NCBI RefSeq assembly: GCF_001815355.1
Contig: NZ_KV820375.1
Location: forward strand, 264,135-328,134
Reading direction: 5' to 3'
DNA: 64,000 nt
DNA from: Haemophilus sp. HMSC068C11
Lineage (GTDB): Bacteria; Pseudomonadota; Gammaproteobacteria; Enterobacterales; Pasteurellaceae
Shown: positions 27,429 through 36,987 of the stretch, piece by piece
How positions within the stretch are numbered: the stretch's first letter is position 1
How the letters are laid out: every line of letters starts with the position of its first letter
The notes under the pieces: model-generated
The model's database searches: none
Told to the model about the DNA's origin: nothing
Seen by the model: only the letters and a program-made list of their open reading frames with translations
Program-made: the position numbers and the translations under genes

Positions 27429-29678
27429 CTATAAACGTTTTGCTTCGATAACGTCGTCTAACTTCGCTAATCTGGCCAGTATTTTACTTAAACTTTCGAC
27501 ATTTTTCAGTTCAATTTCCATATCCATCGTCGCCACTTGTTTTTTGGTGTCTGCACGGCTTGAAACCCCTAATACACTGACTTTTTCATTCGCGAGCACG
27601 GTTGTAATATCGCGCAATAAACCGTTGCGATCACTGGCCACAATGCGAATATTAATATGGAACCCCGCCGCGTAATTATCCCCCCAAAGGGCTTCCACTA
27701 CACGTTCTGGATGGGCCGCTTGTAATTCAATAAACTGTTCACAATCGCAACGATGAATTGAAATACCTCGCCCCATCGTAATGTAGCCTGCAATGGCATC
27801 ACCTGGAATAGGCTGACAACAACGCGCCATGTGGTGCATTAAATTACCGACCCCTTCAACAATGACATAGCCTTTATTCTGTTGTTGCTCGGCTTTCTGT
27901 TGCGCCTTTTGCTGTGCAGTATTCGCACTTTTACTCGCCACATGGCGGAGAATTTCTTGATCAGCTTCTTCAGCCGTCACTTTGATCAATCGGCTTTGCA
28001 AGAAATTCATCAACTGATTTAAGCGAATATCTCCGCTACCAATGCCTGCATATAAATCTTCTAGGTTTCTTAAGTTATAACGTGGCAAGGCAAGCAGCTC
28101 AACCTGTTTCAAACTGATATTCAAACGCGCAAGTTCATTATCTAACTGCTCTTTACCAGCTGGAACGTTTTTATCACGATCTTGTTTCTTAAACCACGCT
28201 TGGATTTTGGCTCGCGCTTTTGAGGTATGGGTAAAGCCTAAGTTCGGGTTGACCCAATCTCGGCTTGGGTTAGGATTTTTCTGCGTGATGATATCCACTT
28301 GCTCACCCATTTGCAGGTGATAAGTGAATGGCACAATACGTCCCCCAACTTTCGCCCCGATACAACGATGACCAATTTCACTGTGGATCGCATAAGCAAA
28401 ATCGAGAGGCGTTGACCCCGCGGGTAAATCAACCACTTCACCTTTCGGTGTAAACACATATACGCGATCATCAAAGACTTGGCTACGTAATTCAGCCATC
28501 ACTTCGCCAGAGTCCGTAATATCATCTTGCCATGCAAGTAATTTACGCAACCAAGTGATTTTTTCTTCATAAGCGGAAAGGCTACCTGTCGTGCCCTCCT
28601 TGTATTTCCAGTGGGCAGCTACACCAAGCTCCGCATCATCATGCATTTGCTGGGTACGAATTTGCACTTCAATGGGCTTACCACCTTTGCCTAACACCAC
28701 AGTATGAATGGATTGATAGCCATTTGGTTTCGGGTTGGCGACATAATCATCAAATTCTTTTGGCAAGTGTTTGAAATGCGTGTGGACGATACCGAGCGCC
28801 GTATAACAATCTTGCAATTTCTGTACGATCACTCTAACCGCTCTGACATCATATAAGCCACTGAACTCCAAATGTTTCTTTTGCATTTTTCGCCAAATGC
28901 TATAAATATGTTTTGGACGACCGTAAACTTCAACCTTGTCGATATTTTCTTTTAAATAACCGGTTAACTCTGTGACAAAATCTGCAATATACTGCTCACG
29001 ATCTAAGCGACGCTCATGTAATAATTTGGCAATATTTCGATATTGTTCTGGATGCAAATAACGGAAACAGTAATCTTCAAGCTCCCATTTCAATTGACCG
29101 ATACCTAAACGGTTCGCCAATGGGGCATAAATATTGGAACATTCTTTGGCAGCCAATACTTTTTCTTCTTCACAAAAGTGATTTTCCGCATTACGAAGAA
29201 ACGTAATACGTTCAGCAAGTTTAATGATCACGCAACGGAAATCGTCCACCATCGCAAGGAGCATACGGCGAACATTATCCACTTGAGAGGCATTGGCAGA
29301 ATGGCTGGCATTAAGCTGACGGATATTATCCATCTCCTCCACACCTTTAAGCAGTTTGGTGATTTTAGGACCAAAATGTTCTTGAATTTGCTCCCAATCG
29401 ACAATTTTGTTTGCTACTAAGGGGAATAGCATCGCGGTGAGTAAGCTTTCGCAGTCCATATTCATTTCATGCAGAATCTCCACCATTTCCACACCAGATT
29501 GCAATGTGAGGATTGCATTCTCCATTTGATCGGCATGTTCAGCTATTTTGCCTTGGGCATAATACCATGCATCAATCAGAGACTTTTCTGCGGGGGCAGC
29601 AAGTTTAAGGCTCGAACACCATTGTTCGATCTCAAAATCATGTGGATTTGATAAGTGAGAACCACGAACTGCAACCAT
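27429..29678 (-). CDS. relA: (p)ppGpp synthetase RelA
   Basis: This ribosome-associated synthetase makes (p)ppGpp when uncharged tRNA enters the A site. I chose the ATG at 29678 (749 residues), which begins MVAVRGSH as in other RelA proteins and has AAGGGGG upstream. The open frame extends 12 codons further without support. The N-terminal hydrolase-like domain is degenerate, with FPLV where the HD motif should be, so it is RelA not SpoT. The synthetase domain (about 230-390), TGS domain (about 405-465; TPKGEVVDLPAGSTPLDFAY) and C-terminal ACT domain (from about 670) follow. Confidence 0.96.
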   Translation of the reverse strand: MVAVRGSHLSNPHDFEIEQWCSSLKLAAPAEKSLIDAWYYAQGKIAEHADQMENAILTLQSGVEMVEILHEMNMDCESLLTAMLFPLVANKIVDWEQIQEHFGPKITKLLKGVEEMDNIRQLNASHSANASQVDNVRRMLLAMVDDFRCVIIKLAERITFLRNAENHFCEEEKVLAAKECSNIYAPLANRLGIGQLKWELEDYCFRYLHPEQYRNIAKLLHERRLDREQYIADFVTELTGYLKENIDKVEVYGRPKHIYSIWRKMQKKHLEFSGLYDVRAVRVIVQKLQDCYTALGIVHTHFKHLPKEFDDYVANPKPNGYQSIHTVVLGKGGKPIEVQIRTQQMHDDAELGVAAHWKYKEGTTGSLSAYEEKITWLRKLLAWQDDITDSGEVMAELRSQVFDDRVYVFTPKGEVVDLPAGSTPLDFAYAIHSEIGHRCIGAKVGGRIVPFTYHLQMGEQVDIITQKNPNPSRDWVNPNLGFTHTSKARAKIQAWFKKQDRDKNVPAGKEQLDNELARLNISLKQVELLALPRYNLRNLEDLYAGIGSGDIRLNQLMNFLQSRLIKVTAEEADQEILRHVASKSANTAQQKAQQKAEQQQNKGYVIVEGVGNLMHHMARCCQPIPGDAIAGYITMGRGISIHRCDCEQFIELQAAHPERVVEALWGDNYAAGFHINIRIVASDRNGLLRDITTVLANEKVSVLGVSSRADTKKQVATMDMEIELKNVESLSKILARLAKLDDVIEAKRL

Positions 29679-29779
29679 AATACCCCCTTGTTGATGAATA
29701 TGGCTCGGCAACATCCTGTCCGCCGAGTTGTCTTTTTAAGACAACAAAAAAGTCTGACTATTCTATCAGAATTTACACC

Positions 29780-31090
29780 TTATTTGATAAATAATGTCAC
29801 CGACTCCAAATGACTGGTATGTGGAAACATATCAATCATAGCGGTTTTGATAATGCGATAGCCGAAAGAGCGAAGAATCTCAGCATCCCGTACTAAGGTT
29901 GCGGGATTGCAAGATACATAGAGAATGCTTTCGGCACCAAGTTCACACAACGCATTCAGTGCAAATGCAGCACCACTACGAGGCGGGTCAAGAAGAATTT
30001 TATTGAAATGTTGTTTTGCCCAAGGTTGTTCTGAAAAAGCTTGGTCTAAATCAGCTTGATAAAATTCAACATTCTCAATGTAGTTAAACTGTGCATTCGT
30101 TTGAGCTTTTTGAACCATGTCAAAAACACCTTCAATTCCAACCGCACTTTTCACGCGTTTGGCTAAAGGCAACGTGAAATTGCCCATACCACAGAATAAA
30201 TCTAAAACGTGATCGTCCTGATTCAAATCAAGCCAATCTAAAGCCGTCTCAACCATTTGTTGATTTAAGTGGGTATTCACTTGAATAAAATCGCGGATAT
30301 CAAAAGATAAACGAATATCGTCCAGAGAATAATAAGGCATTTCACCATGCACAAGTTGGATATTTTGATCATCTTGTAAAAACAAATTCACAGCATTGAC
30401 ACGTGCAAACTCGAGTAACAAAGTGCGGTCAGTTTCTGCTAAATTGCCTTTGTAACGTAACAACATGGCTACGCCATTCTCTGCTGAGACTAATTCAATG
30501 TGCCCTAATTGTTTAGGGACTGAATATTGCGCCCAAAGTGCGGTCAATTTGGGGATAAGATCATTGATTGCAGGCTCTGCGACTAAGCATTGCTGAATGC
30601 TGACTAACTGATTGGAGTTTTTCTGACGAAATCCCATGTCAACGGTTTTGTTTTTAGCATTCCATAGCAAACTTAATCGTACACGACGGCGATAGCCCCA
30701 TTGTTCGCCACAAATCATTGTCATTAATTGAATAGGCTCTGCTTGCAGTTTACTTAATCGAGAAAAAAGGGCTTTCTCTTTCGCTTTACGCTGCATTTCT
30801 ACAGGAATATGCTGGCCTTGGCATCCACCACAACGTCCATAATAACGACATTGTGGCTCAACACGCTGATTACTCTTTTGTAGCCACTTTTGTGCAGCGG
30901 CTAAACCATATTGACGCTTTTCATCAGTCACTACCGCTTCCACTTTTTCCGTTGGCAAAGCATTTTCAATGAACCAGGTTTTACCTTGAATTTTGGCGAC
31001 ACCTAACCCTTGATAATCTAAATCCTGAATTTCAGCGACAACTTTTTGGGCGGTTTTCTGTTTTTTTTGTGGAGCGTAAAGTAAAGCCAT
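29780..31090 (-). CDS. rlmD: 23S rRNA (uracil-1939-C5)-methyltransferase
   Basis: This enzyme methylates U1939 of 23S rRNA using SAM. It has 436 residues. An N-terminal TRAM domain precedes the iron-sulfur cysteines in CRYYGRCGGC near residue 82-91. The SAM-binding DLFCGMGNFTLP lies near 297, and the catalytic Cys is in YVSCNPATL near 392. The ATG at 31090 begins MALLYAPQKKQK, a basic tail. It lies between recO (35-base gap upstream) and relA (101-base gap downstream). Confidence 0.94.
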   Translation of the reverse strand: MALLYAPQKKQKTAQKVVAEIQDLDYQGLGVAKIQGKTWFIENALPTEKVEAVVTDEKRQYGLAAAQKWLQKSNQRVEPQCRYYGRCGGCQGQHIPVEMQRKAKEKALFSRLSKLQAEPIQLMTMICGEQWGYRRRVRLSLLWNAKNKTVDMGFRQKNSNQLVSIQQCLVAEPAINDLIPKLTALWAQYSVPKQLGHIELVSAENGVAMLLRYKGNLAETDRTLLLEFARVNAVNLFLQDDQNIQLVHGEMPYYSLDDIRLSFDIRDFIQVNTHLNQQMVETALDWLDLNQDDHVLDLFCGMGNFTLPLAKRVKSAVGIEGVFDMVQKAQTNAQFNYIENVEFYQADLDQAFSEQPWAKQHFNKILLDPPRSGAAFALNALCELGAESILYVSCNPATLVRDAEILRSFGYRIIKTAMIDMFPHTSHLESVTLFIK

Positions 31091-31125
31091 GATGGTGTAT
31101 TAATCTGTTTGTATCAAAGAAAGGA

Positions 31126-31830
31126 TTATTTTAAATAAAGCACGTTTTGCGTAAATAACTCTCGGCTTTTCAGCGGTTTATCACCTAAATAAGGTTTAAG
31201 TGCAATTCGAGTAAAGCGCTTTGCTGCTTGCAAGATGGACTCATCGGTGAATTCCAAACGGTCAAAAGCAAGTAAATCTCGACCATAAAAGGTTAAGTTA
31301 TCTTTCACTAACGAGGCGATAAAACCCTTTTCCGCACGATATTGGTAAGTCATCGATTCATCTACTGGTAAACCTGATCCTGCACAATGCAGAAAATCAA
31401 TGCCATAACCTAAGATTTTAAGTAAATGAAATTCAAATAGACGCAATGTGGGCTCAACCTGTGGTTGAGTGACTAAGCCTGTTAAGCATTGAAGATAATG
31501 CTGAAAAAGTTGTGGATTGGCCGTTTCGGGCTCGATCACTCGAGTAATCAGCTCATTTACATAAAATCCACTGTATAAAGCCGTTTGCTGTAAAGGCAGC
31601 GTAATTGCCGCGGGCTCTGCTTTCGTGAGTGTTTTTAATGCGCCTTTTCCTGACCAACGAAGAAGTAATGGCGTAAAAGGCTGTAAGACAGATTTCCATG
31701 CCGAACGTTTCGCACGAGCACCTTTTGCAATAACCGTCAAACGTCCCGTTTCTTCAGTGAATAAATCCACCAAAAGGCTGGTTTCACTATAAGGACGACG
31801 ATGTAACACAAAGCCGCGTTGGAGATCCAT
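31126..31830 (-). CDS. recO: DNA repair protein RecO
   Basis: This RecFOR-pathway mediator anneals single strands and loads RecA. It has 234 residues, the usual length. An N-terminal OB fold is visible ([35 protein letters not shown]), with a helical C-terminal domain after it. The C-terminal zinc cysteines of some RecO proteins are mostly absent, as in other gammaproteobacteria. It begins 7 bases after the small lipoprotein gene oapB, so the two are probably co-transcribed. Confidence 0.93.
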   Translation of the reverse strand: MDLQRGFVLHRRPYSETSLLVDLFTEETGRLTVIAKGARAKRSAWKSVLQPFTPLLLRWSGKGALKTLTKAEPAAITLPLQQTALYSGFYVNELITRVIEPETANPQLFQHYLQCLTGLVTQPQVEPTLRLFEFHLLKILGYGIDFLHCAGSGLPVDESMTYQYRAEKGFIASLVKDNLTFYGRDLLAFDRLEFTDESILQAAKRFTRIALKPYLGDKPLKSRELFTQNVLYLK

Positions 31831-31837
31831 ACAAGAA

Positions 31838-32245
31838 TTATTTGCCTGATTTTAATTCACTTGGTTGTTTAACACAGCGTTCAGCAAGCACTTCACCTAC
31901 GCTAGTTTGTAATTGACTGAAGTCATCACGCTCCTGCCAATACCAACGAATATTCGCATAATTTCTCCCACGCTCAGAAATCACTCGTGTCAATTTTTCG
32001 GTTACATCATTAAAAGTAACAGTCACCTGGCTGAGTGTTTTTTTACTTTTCTGTTTTTGCTTGGTATGAACCACACTCACTTCTTTATTGCCTTTACACA
32101 AATAAACCGTCGCCGAACCCTTTTGGGATTTTTTATCAACGGTTTGCACTTTCATTTTCTGTGGTGCGGGTTTGCTTAATTCAACATTTTGTGAACAAGC
32201 AGAAAGACAAAGTGCGGTCAAAATTACGCTTAATTTTTTTAACAT
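31838..32245 (-). CDS. oapB: OapB-like lipoprotein
   Basis: This small secreted lipoprotein has 135 residues. I chose the ATG at 32245, which gives a lipoprotein signal ([17 protein letters not shown], lipidated Cys near residue 17). The longer frame would bury the signal sequence. By position directly after oapA and before recO, and by size, it corresponds to H. influenzae OapB, which is needed for OapA expression. That role is known from H. influenzae and only inferred here. An uptake core lies in the signal-sequence codons at 32210-32218. Confidence 0.75.
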   Translation of the reverse strand: MLKKLSVILTALCLSACSQNVELSKPAPQKMKVQTVDKKSQKGSATVYLCKGNKEVSVVHTKQKQKSKKTLSQVTVTFNDVTEKLTRVISERGRNYANIRWYWQERDDFSQLQTSVGEVLAERCVKQPSELKSGK

Positions 32246-32350
32246 GAATTCTATTTCCATCAAGGGTTGTTTATGATTGCTCACTTTACGAAATGAGCAA
32301 GGATAAACAATCTTATCTAGAAAAATGGGCGATTACTCGCCCACTAAAAA

Positions 32351-33745
32351 TTATTTTTTATACTGATATGAACCATCGGCTTGACGAACGAACTTACCGC
32401 CATTTGATAAACGAAGCTCACTCACTCGGCCTTGACTATTCACTGATACCTGTACTTTATCACCAGGTTTGAAACTGCTTAATGCATGACCTGCACCGCT
32501 TGCTTTTGTCATGGCATTCACATCTGAAATATTCAATTTATTATCACGGAATACTTGCATCAGTGAAACACCTTGAGGCACAGTTAATGTTTTTGTTGCA
32601 CCTGTTGAAGCGCTTTGTGTTGCTGGTTCAGCTGCTTTCACCGCATTGTGGGTTGCTGATTTAGCTTCCACAATTTGAACCTTACTGTCTTTAGTTGCAA
32701 CAGGTTTCGCTTCTTGAATCTTGCTTGACTCTTTTTTCACGGTTTGAGTCGGCTGAACTGTTGCTTTTTCAGCTACAGGTTTAGGTTGTTTTTTCTCTTG
32801 AACCACCGATGTTTGTTCACGACGAGGTTCTGCTTTATGCTCAACTGTTGTGGTATGTTTTTCTACAGTTGGTTGCACTGTTTTCACAGGTTCTTTAACT
32901 GGTGCAGGAGCAACAGCTGGTTGAACTGGTGCAGATTGAGTTGCTGGTTGTTGAGCAACAGTTTGTTGTGCAGGCTCTGCAGGTTGTGATTTCGCAGCAT
33001 CTGCTTTATCACCTACGTACTCCATGGCTGGAGGTGTATCTGATTTAGCTTCATTTGCAGCTTGTTCTGTCGTTGCCGGCGCTGCATTGTTATTGTTATC
33101 TAATACAGTAGTTTCAACCGGTTGAGACTGATCCAATGATTGGAATTGAACCGGAATTTCATTGCTGTTTTGTTGTTCAAAAGACTCTACCGTATCTGAG
33201 TTTGGTTTTAGGGTGAAGAAAATAATCAGCAAGACCACTAACCCCAAGATAGCAATAAATAAACGGCGATGTTTTTCTGGTAACATTTGTAAAACCTTCC
33301 ATTTTTCTGGTGATTTCAAGCTTGCTGCTGCAGCGGCTGTTGCTGGTGCAACTGTTTCTGCTTGAGTTTTCACTTCTTCCACAATCTCTTCTGCAGGTGA
33401 ATTTTCAAAAATCACTTTTTCTTCCGCTACGTTTTCTACTTGAACATTTTCAACGGACTCTTGAGCGCCGAAAGCACTTGATTGCACTGATTGTTCAGTA
33501 TTTTCACTTTGGAATGCTTGAGAAGGTGAAAAAGATTGGCTTGCTGCCGCACCAAAAGTTGGTTCGCGACGAACATGGAATTGTGTATCTGGCTGTTCTT
33601 TTTTACCAAATAAACCTTTGGCTTTATCAAAAATTGAGCCACTTTGTTGAACCGGTTTTCTTGGTGTCACAGAGTCAGAGTGATTAAATCCTAAATCTAA
33701 TTCATTTTGAGATGAATTGTCGTTAGGTTGATTTTTATTATCCAC
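32351..33745 (-). CDS. oapA: Opacity-associated protein OapA
   Basis: OapA is a surface-associated protein linked to colony opacity and epithelial adherence in H. influenzae. The 464 residues have a cytoplasmic part to about residue 155, one membrane helix at about 161-180 (preceded by the family motif EKHRRLF), a long Ala/Gln/Pro/Lys-rich linker, and a C-terminal OapA/LysM-like domain at about 385-464 (TLTVPQGVSLMQVFRDNKLN). The start is GTG with GAGG eight bases upstream. The linker is low-complexity and could vary between strains. Confidence 0.88.
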   Translation of the reverse strand: MDNKNQPNDNSSQNELDLGFNHSDSVTPRKPVQQSGSIFDKAKGLFGKKEQPDTQFHVRREPTFGAAASQSFSPSQAFQSENTEQSVQSSAFGAQESVENVQVENVAEEKVIFENSPAEEIVEEVKTQAETVAPATAAAAASLKSPEKWKVLQMLPEKHRRLFIAILGLVVLLIIFFTLKPNSDTVESFEQQNSNEIPVQFQSLDQSQPVETTVLDNNNNAAPATTEQAANEAKSDTPPAMEYVGDKADAAKSQPAEPAQQTVAQQPATQSAPVQPAVAPAPVKEPVKTVQPTVEKHTTTVEHKAEPRREQTSVVQEKKQPKPVAEKATVQPTQTVKKESSKIQEAKPVATKDSKVQIVEAKSATHNAVKAAEPATQSASTGATKTLTVPQGVSLMQVFRDNKLNISDVNAMTKASGAGHALSSFKPGDKVQVSVNSQGRVSELRLSNGGKFVRQADGSYQYKK

Positions 33746-33819
33746 GGTATTACCTCGATTTGCTAAACTAAAGATCGCACAAAAGTGCGGTGAAAAATTG
33801 AATCGTATTTTATCGGATC

Positions 33820-34842
33820 TTAAGCGGTGTATAAAGTCTTATTTGGCTCTCCGCCGATTTCTCGTGCTAATTTGGGCACTAAATAGCCAGAAGTGAGCGC
33901 CTGTAATTCTTTGTAAATTTGTAATGCTTTCTCATCTGAGATATAAAAATGTCTCGCCCCCTGCACTTTATCCAATAAATGCAAGTAATAAGGCAAAATT
34001 CCCGCTTGAAATAGCTTATCGCTCAATACTTTTAATGTATGTGGGTTATCATTCACATCTTTTAAAAGGACTGATTGATTGAGTAAGGTCACTTTAGCGC
34101 CTGCCAGTTTTTGCATAGCGAAAGCAAGTACCTCATCAATTTCATTTGGATGATTGATATGCGTGACAAACACCGCTTGTAATCGGCTTTTTAGCAATAA
34201 ATCACAAAATTCATCCGTAATTCGCTCCGGAATCACGACAGGCAAACGAGAGTGAATACGTAAACGCTGTAAGTGCGGTATTTTTTCAAGGCGTTCTAAT
34301 AGCCATGCCCATTCACTATCCTTTGCCATCATCGGATCGCCACCCGAAAAAATCACTTCTTCAATTTCTGAATGGGCCGCAATATAGTCTATTGCTTGTT
34401 GCCAACTCGTTTTATTGCCTGGATTTTGATCATAAGGAAAATGGCGACGGAAACAATAACGACAGTTAACGGCACAGCCTCCTTTTGCCATGAACAGCAA
34501 GCGATTTTGGTATTTATGCAGAATATTAGGCACCGCATTTTTTTGCTGCTCATCTAAAGGATCTTGGCTAAACCCTTCGGTCTCAATAAATTCTTGTTGA
34601 GCCGTCATCACTTGCAAAAAAAGTGGGTCTTTCGGATTCCCTTTTTCCATTTTATCAACAAAAGGCAAAGGCACTCGCATAGCAAAAAGTTTACGAGCAG
34701 TGATATCCTCGGCAAAATCTTCAACAGACAAATTTAAGGTTTTTAACAAGATTTTCGGATCAGAAATCGCATTTTTTAGGGTTTCTAACCAATTTTGTTC
34801 TTCTCTAATCGCAATATTTTGGGTTAAAATACGCACTTTCAA
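33820..34842 (-). CDS. epmB: EF-P beta-lysylation radical SAM enzyme EpmB
   Basis: This lysine 2,3-aminomutase-like enzyme makes (R)-beta-lysine for attachment to elongation factor P. It has 340 residues, shorter than true lysine aminomutases. The radical SAM cluster cysteines are in GGCAVNCRYCFRRHFPY near residue 118-134. GGDPMMAKD follows near 185. It is divergent from efp with 30 bases between the starts, the same arrangement as in E. coli, which supports the role. The partner ligase EpmA is not in this window. Confidence 0.95.
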   Translation of the reverse strand: MKVRILTQNIAIREEQNWLETLKNAISDPKILLKTLNLSVEDFAEDITARKLFAMRVPLPFVDKMEKGNPKDPLFLQVMTAQQEFIETEGFSQDPLDEQQKNAVPNILHKYQNRLLFMAKGGCAVNCRYCFRRHFPYDQNPGNKTSWQQAIDYIAAHSEIEEVIFSGGDPMMAKDSEWAWLLERLEKIPHLQRLRIHSRLPVVIPERITDEFCDLLLKSRLQAVFVTHINHPNEIDEVLAFAMQKLAGAKVTLLNQSVLLKDVNDNPHTLKVLSDKLFQAGILPYYLHLLDKVQGARHFYISDEKALQIYKELQALTSGYLVPKLAREIGGEPNKTLYTA

Positions 34843-34872
34843 ACAATCTCTATTTTTTAGGATATTTTTAAT

Positions 34873-35439
34873 ATGGCTACATATACTACCAGTGATTTCA
34901 AACCAGGTCTAAAATTTATGCAAGACGGTGAGCCTTGTGTGATCGTTGAAAACGAATTCGTTAAACCAGGTAAAGGCCAAGCTTTTACTCGTACTCGTAT
35001 TCGTAAATTAATTTCAGGCAAAGTATTAGACGTAAACTTCAAATCTGGTACTTCGGTTGAAGCTGCTGATGTTATGGATCTTAACCTCACTTATTCATAC
35101 AAAGATGATGCATTCTGGTACTTCATGCACCCAGAAACATTTGAACAATACTCTGCTGATGCAAAAGCAGTGGGTGATGCTGAAAAATGGTTATTAGACC
35201 AAGCAGATTGTATCGTGACTTTATGGAACGGTGCACCAATTACAGTTACTCCACCAAACTTCGTAGAATTAGAAATCATCGATACTGACCCTGGTCTTAA
35301 AGGTGATACTGCGGGTACAGGCGGTAAACCAGCAACATTAAGTACTGGTGCTGTGGTGAAAGTACCTCTTTTCGTTCAAATCGGTGAAGTAATTAAAGTC
35401 GATACTCGTTCAGGCGAATACGTTTCTCGTGTGAAATAA
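34873..35439 (+). CDS. efp: Elongation factor P
   Basis: EF-P rescues ribosomes stalled on polyproline. The 188 residues form the usual three beta-barrel domains. The modified lysine is Lys34 in KPGKGQAF, matching the beta-lysylated form expected from the adjacent epmB gene. The C-terminal GEYVSRVK is typical. A hairpin terminator follows at 35464-35496. Confidence 0.97.
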   Translation: MATYTTSDFKPGLKFMQDGEPCVIVENEFVKPGKGQAFTRTRIRKLISGKVLDVNFKSGTSVEAADVMDLNLTYSYKDDAFWYFMHPETFEQYSADAKAVGDAEKWLLDQADCIVTLWNGAPITVTPPNFVELEIIDTDPGLKGDTAGTGGKPATLSTGAVVKVPLFVQIGEVIKVDTRSGEYVSRVK

Positions 35440-35463
35440 TCTTTCATTGAGAGATAAAAAGAG

Positions 35464-35496
35464 CGGTCAATATTTGATAAATATTGGCCGTTTTTT
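35464..35496 (+). terminator. Terminator after efp
   Basis: A 12-bp stem with one G-U pair, CGGTCAATATTT (35464-35475) with AAATATTGGCCG (35479-35490), is followed by six T. Confidence 0.8.
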
Positions 35497-35522
35497 ATTG
35501 CCTGCTCATTAGTTTCATAGAG

Positions 35523-35553
35523 ATAAAAAATGCGGTTATTTCTAACCGCACTT
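35523..35553 (-). terminator. Terminator after the protein E gene, containing an uptake core
   Basis: TGCGGTTA (35531-35538) pairs with TAACCGCA (35543-35550) around TTTC. On the minus strand the stem runs into a T-rich tail. The right arm carries the uptake core at 35545-35553. Confidence 0.75.
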
Positions 35554-35560
35554 TGATTGA

Positions 35561-36064
35561 TTATTTCGCTTTTGAGCCTTCTAAATCTAAAGAAGGTTTT
35601 CTATCTGAGTTAACACAAATGATTTGTGCCGCCGCATAGAGCGTTGTATTAGGTTTTAAGCTAATTGTGTATTTCTCTTGTTTTTTCGGTGCGGCACGCA
35701 AACCTTCGCCCCAGAAATCATCATAAAAATCAGTCCGAACTTGGGTTAAATGGTAGTTCTTACAGTTTAAGATTTTATATTGGCGAACAGAACGTGCATA
35801 ACGTCTTTTCTCATTTGGATACACATATAAACCTTTATCCAAATTCACCACGGCATCAAAATGCACTTGGTTTAAATCTTGGTTGTCCACCCAAATTGAA
35901 TCGGTATCAATGTAGTAATTTTTATCTTTTACTAATCGAACATACCCTACTCTATCTTTTGAAGGGGGCGTTAATGTCACCTCTTCTTGTGTAACTGGCG
36001 ATTGAACAGCTGAACAGCCTGCTAAAAGGGCTACACCTAAAAACGTTAATGCTAATTTTTTCAT
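35561..36064 (-). CDS. pe: Surface adhesin protein E
   Basis: This outer-membrane lipoprotein of the Haemophilus protein E family binds vitronectin, laminin and plasminogen in H. influenzae. It has 167 residues with a lipoprotein signal ending LLAGC (Cys near residue 17). As I recall the H. influenzae protein, the match is close: YYIDTDSIWVDNQ, HFDAVVNLDKGLYVYP, RYARSVRQYKILNC, YHLTQVRTDFYDDFWG and LRAAPKKQ. The RYARSVRQYKILNC to HLTQVRT region is the one mapped to vitronectin and epithelial binding. It sits next to pflA, the same place as in H. influenzae, from memory. Confidence 0.9.
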   Translation of the reverse strand: MKKLALTFLGVALLAGCSAVQSPVTQEEVTLTPPSKDRVGYVRLVKDKNYYIDTDSIWVDNQDLNQVHFDAVVNLDKGLYVYPNEKRRYARSVRQYKILNCKNYHLTQVRTDFYDDFWGEGLRAAPKKQEKYTISLKPNTTLYAAAQIICVNSDRKPSLDLEGSKAK

Positions 36065-36117
36065 TTTTCCTCCTTAAAGCTTTCTAAAGCCTGCTGTTAA
36101 TCTTTTTACACCTTAGC

Positions 36118-36858
36118 TTAATATTTTACCGTATGTCCATATCCTTCAAGGATTGTTTTAATATGCTCAAGTGATTCTTTCGTCGGTGGTAAAACATCTG
36201 CGAGCTCATATTCAAAGCCAAGGGTTTTCCATTTATGAGCGCCTAATCGATGATAAGGGAGAAGTTCGACTTTTTCAATATTGGTCATACCTTCAATAAA
36301 CTGTCCGAGCAGATGAACATCATGATCGTTATCGGTATAGCCAGGAACCACTACATAACGAATCCAGGTTCGCTGATTACGTTTTTGCAGATATTTCGCA
36401 AACTCAAGTGTCCGTTTATTTGGTACACCAATAAGGTTTTGGTGCACTTGATCGTTCAGTTCTTTTAAATCAAGCAAAACAAGATCGGTTACATCGATCA
36501 GTTCATCAATAATGTGATCATAATGACGTACAAACCCATTAGTATCTAAACAAGTATTAATGCCTTCTGCTTTACAAGCTCGGAACCAATCTCGTACAAA
36601 CTCAGCTTGAAGAATGGCTTCACCACCTGATGCTGTTACACCACCACCGGTTGCATTCATAAAATGGCGATAGCTCACGACTTCTTTCATGAGTTCTTCC
36701 ACACTGATTTCGCGACCACCATCAAGATCCCAAGTATCACGGTTGTGGCAATATTTGCAACGCATTAAACAGCCTTGCATAAATAAAATAAAACGAATGC
36801 CGGGACCATCCACGGTTCCACAGGATTCAAAGGAGTGAATTCTTCCTAGAACAGACAT
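36118..36858 (-). CDS. pflA: Pyruvate formate-lyase activating enzyme
   Basis: This radical SAM enzyme installs the glycyl radical on PflB under anaerobic conditions. It has 246 residues. The cluster cysteines are Cys30, Cys34 and Cys37 in [24 protein letters not shown] follows near residue 70-80. It is downstream of pflB on the same strand, but a strong terminator and an uptake core lie in the 129-base gap, so partial or separate transcription is likely. Confidence 0.97.
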   Translation of the reverse strand: MSVLGRIHSFESCGTVDGPGIRFILFMQGCLMRCKYCHNRDTWDLDGGREISVEELMKEVVSYRHFMNATGGGVTASGGEAILQAEFVRDWFRACKAEGINTCLDTNGFVRHYDHIIDELIDVTDLVLLDLKELNDQVHQNLIGVPNKRTLEFAKYLQKRNQRTWIRYVVVPGYTDNDHDVHLLGQFIEGMTNIEKVELLPYHRLGAHKWKTLGFEYELADVLPPTKESLEHIKTILEGYGHTVKY

Positions 36859-36911
36859 ACATAAATTTCCAAAAAATAAATCTAGCTAAATTTTACCAAA
36901 AATATCATCTA

Positions 36912-36945
36912 TAAAAAATGAGCCTGACTTAAATCAGGCTCATAA
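36912..36945 (-). terminator. Terminator after pflB
   Basis: A perfect 10-bp stem, ATGAGCCTGA (36918-36927) with TCAGGCTCAT (36934-36943), is followed on the minus strand by TTTTTTAT. Confidence 0.85.
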
Positions 36946-36987
36946 TTTTTATGTTCCCGCTAAAGTGCGGTTAAATTTTATCGTGTT

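Noticed and set aside
29727-29745. Stem GTTGTCTT/AAGACAAC considered as a terminator after rlmD
   Set aside because: On the minus strand the stem is followed by GC-rich sequence, not T. It lies between rlmD and relA without the needed T tract.
32600-33300. Low-complexity stretch considered as a tandem repeat array
   Set aside because: The sequence is compositionally biased (Ala/Gln/Pro/Val codons) but has no regular period; it is the OapA linker.
33436-33687. Long open frames on the plus strand opposite oapA
   Set aside because: They lie wholly inside oapA in another frame, have no ribosome-binding site and reflect its repetitive composition.
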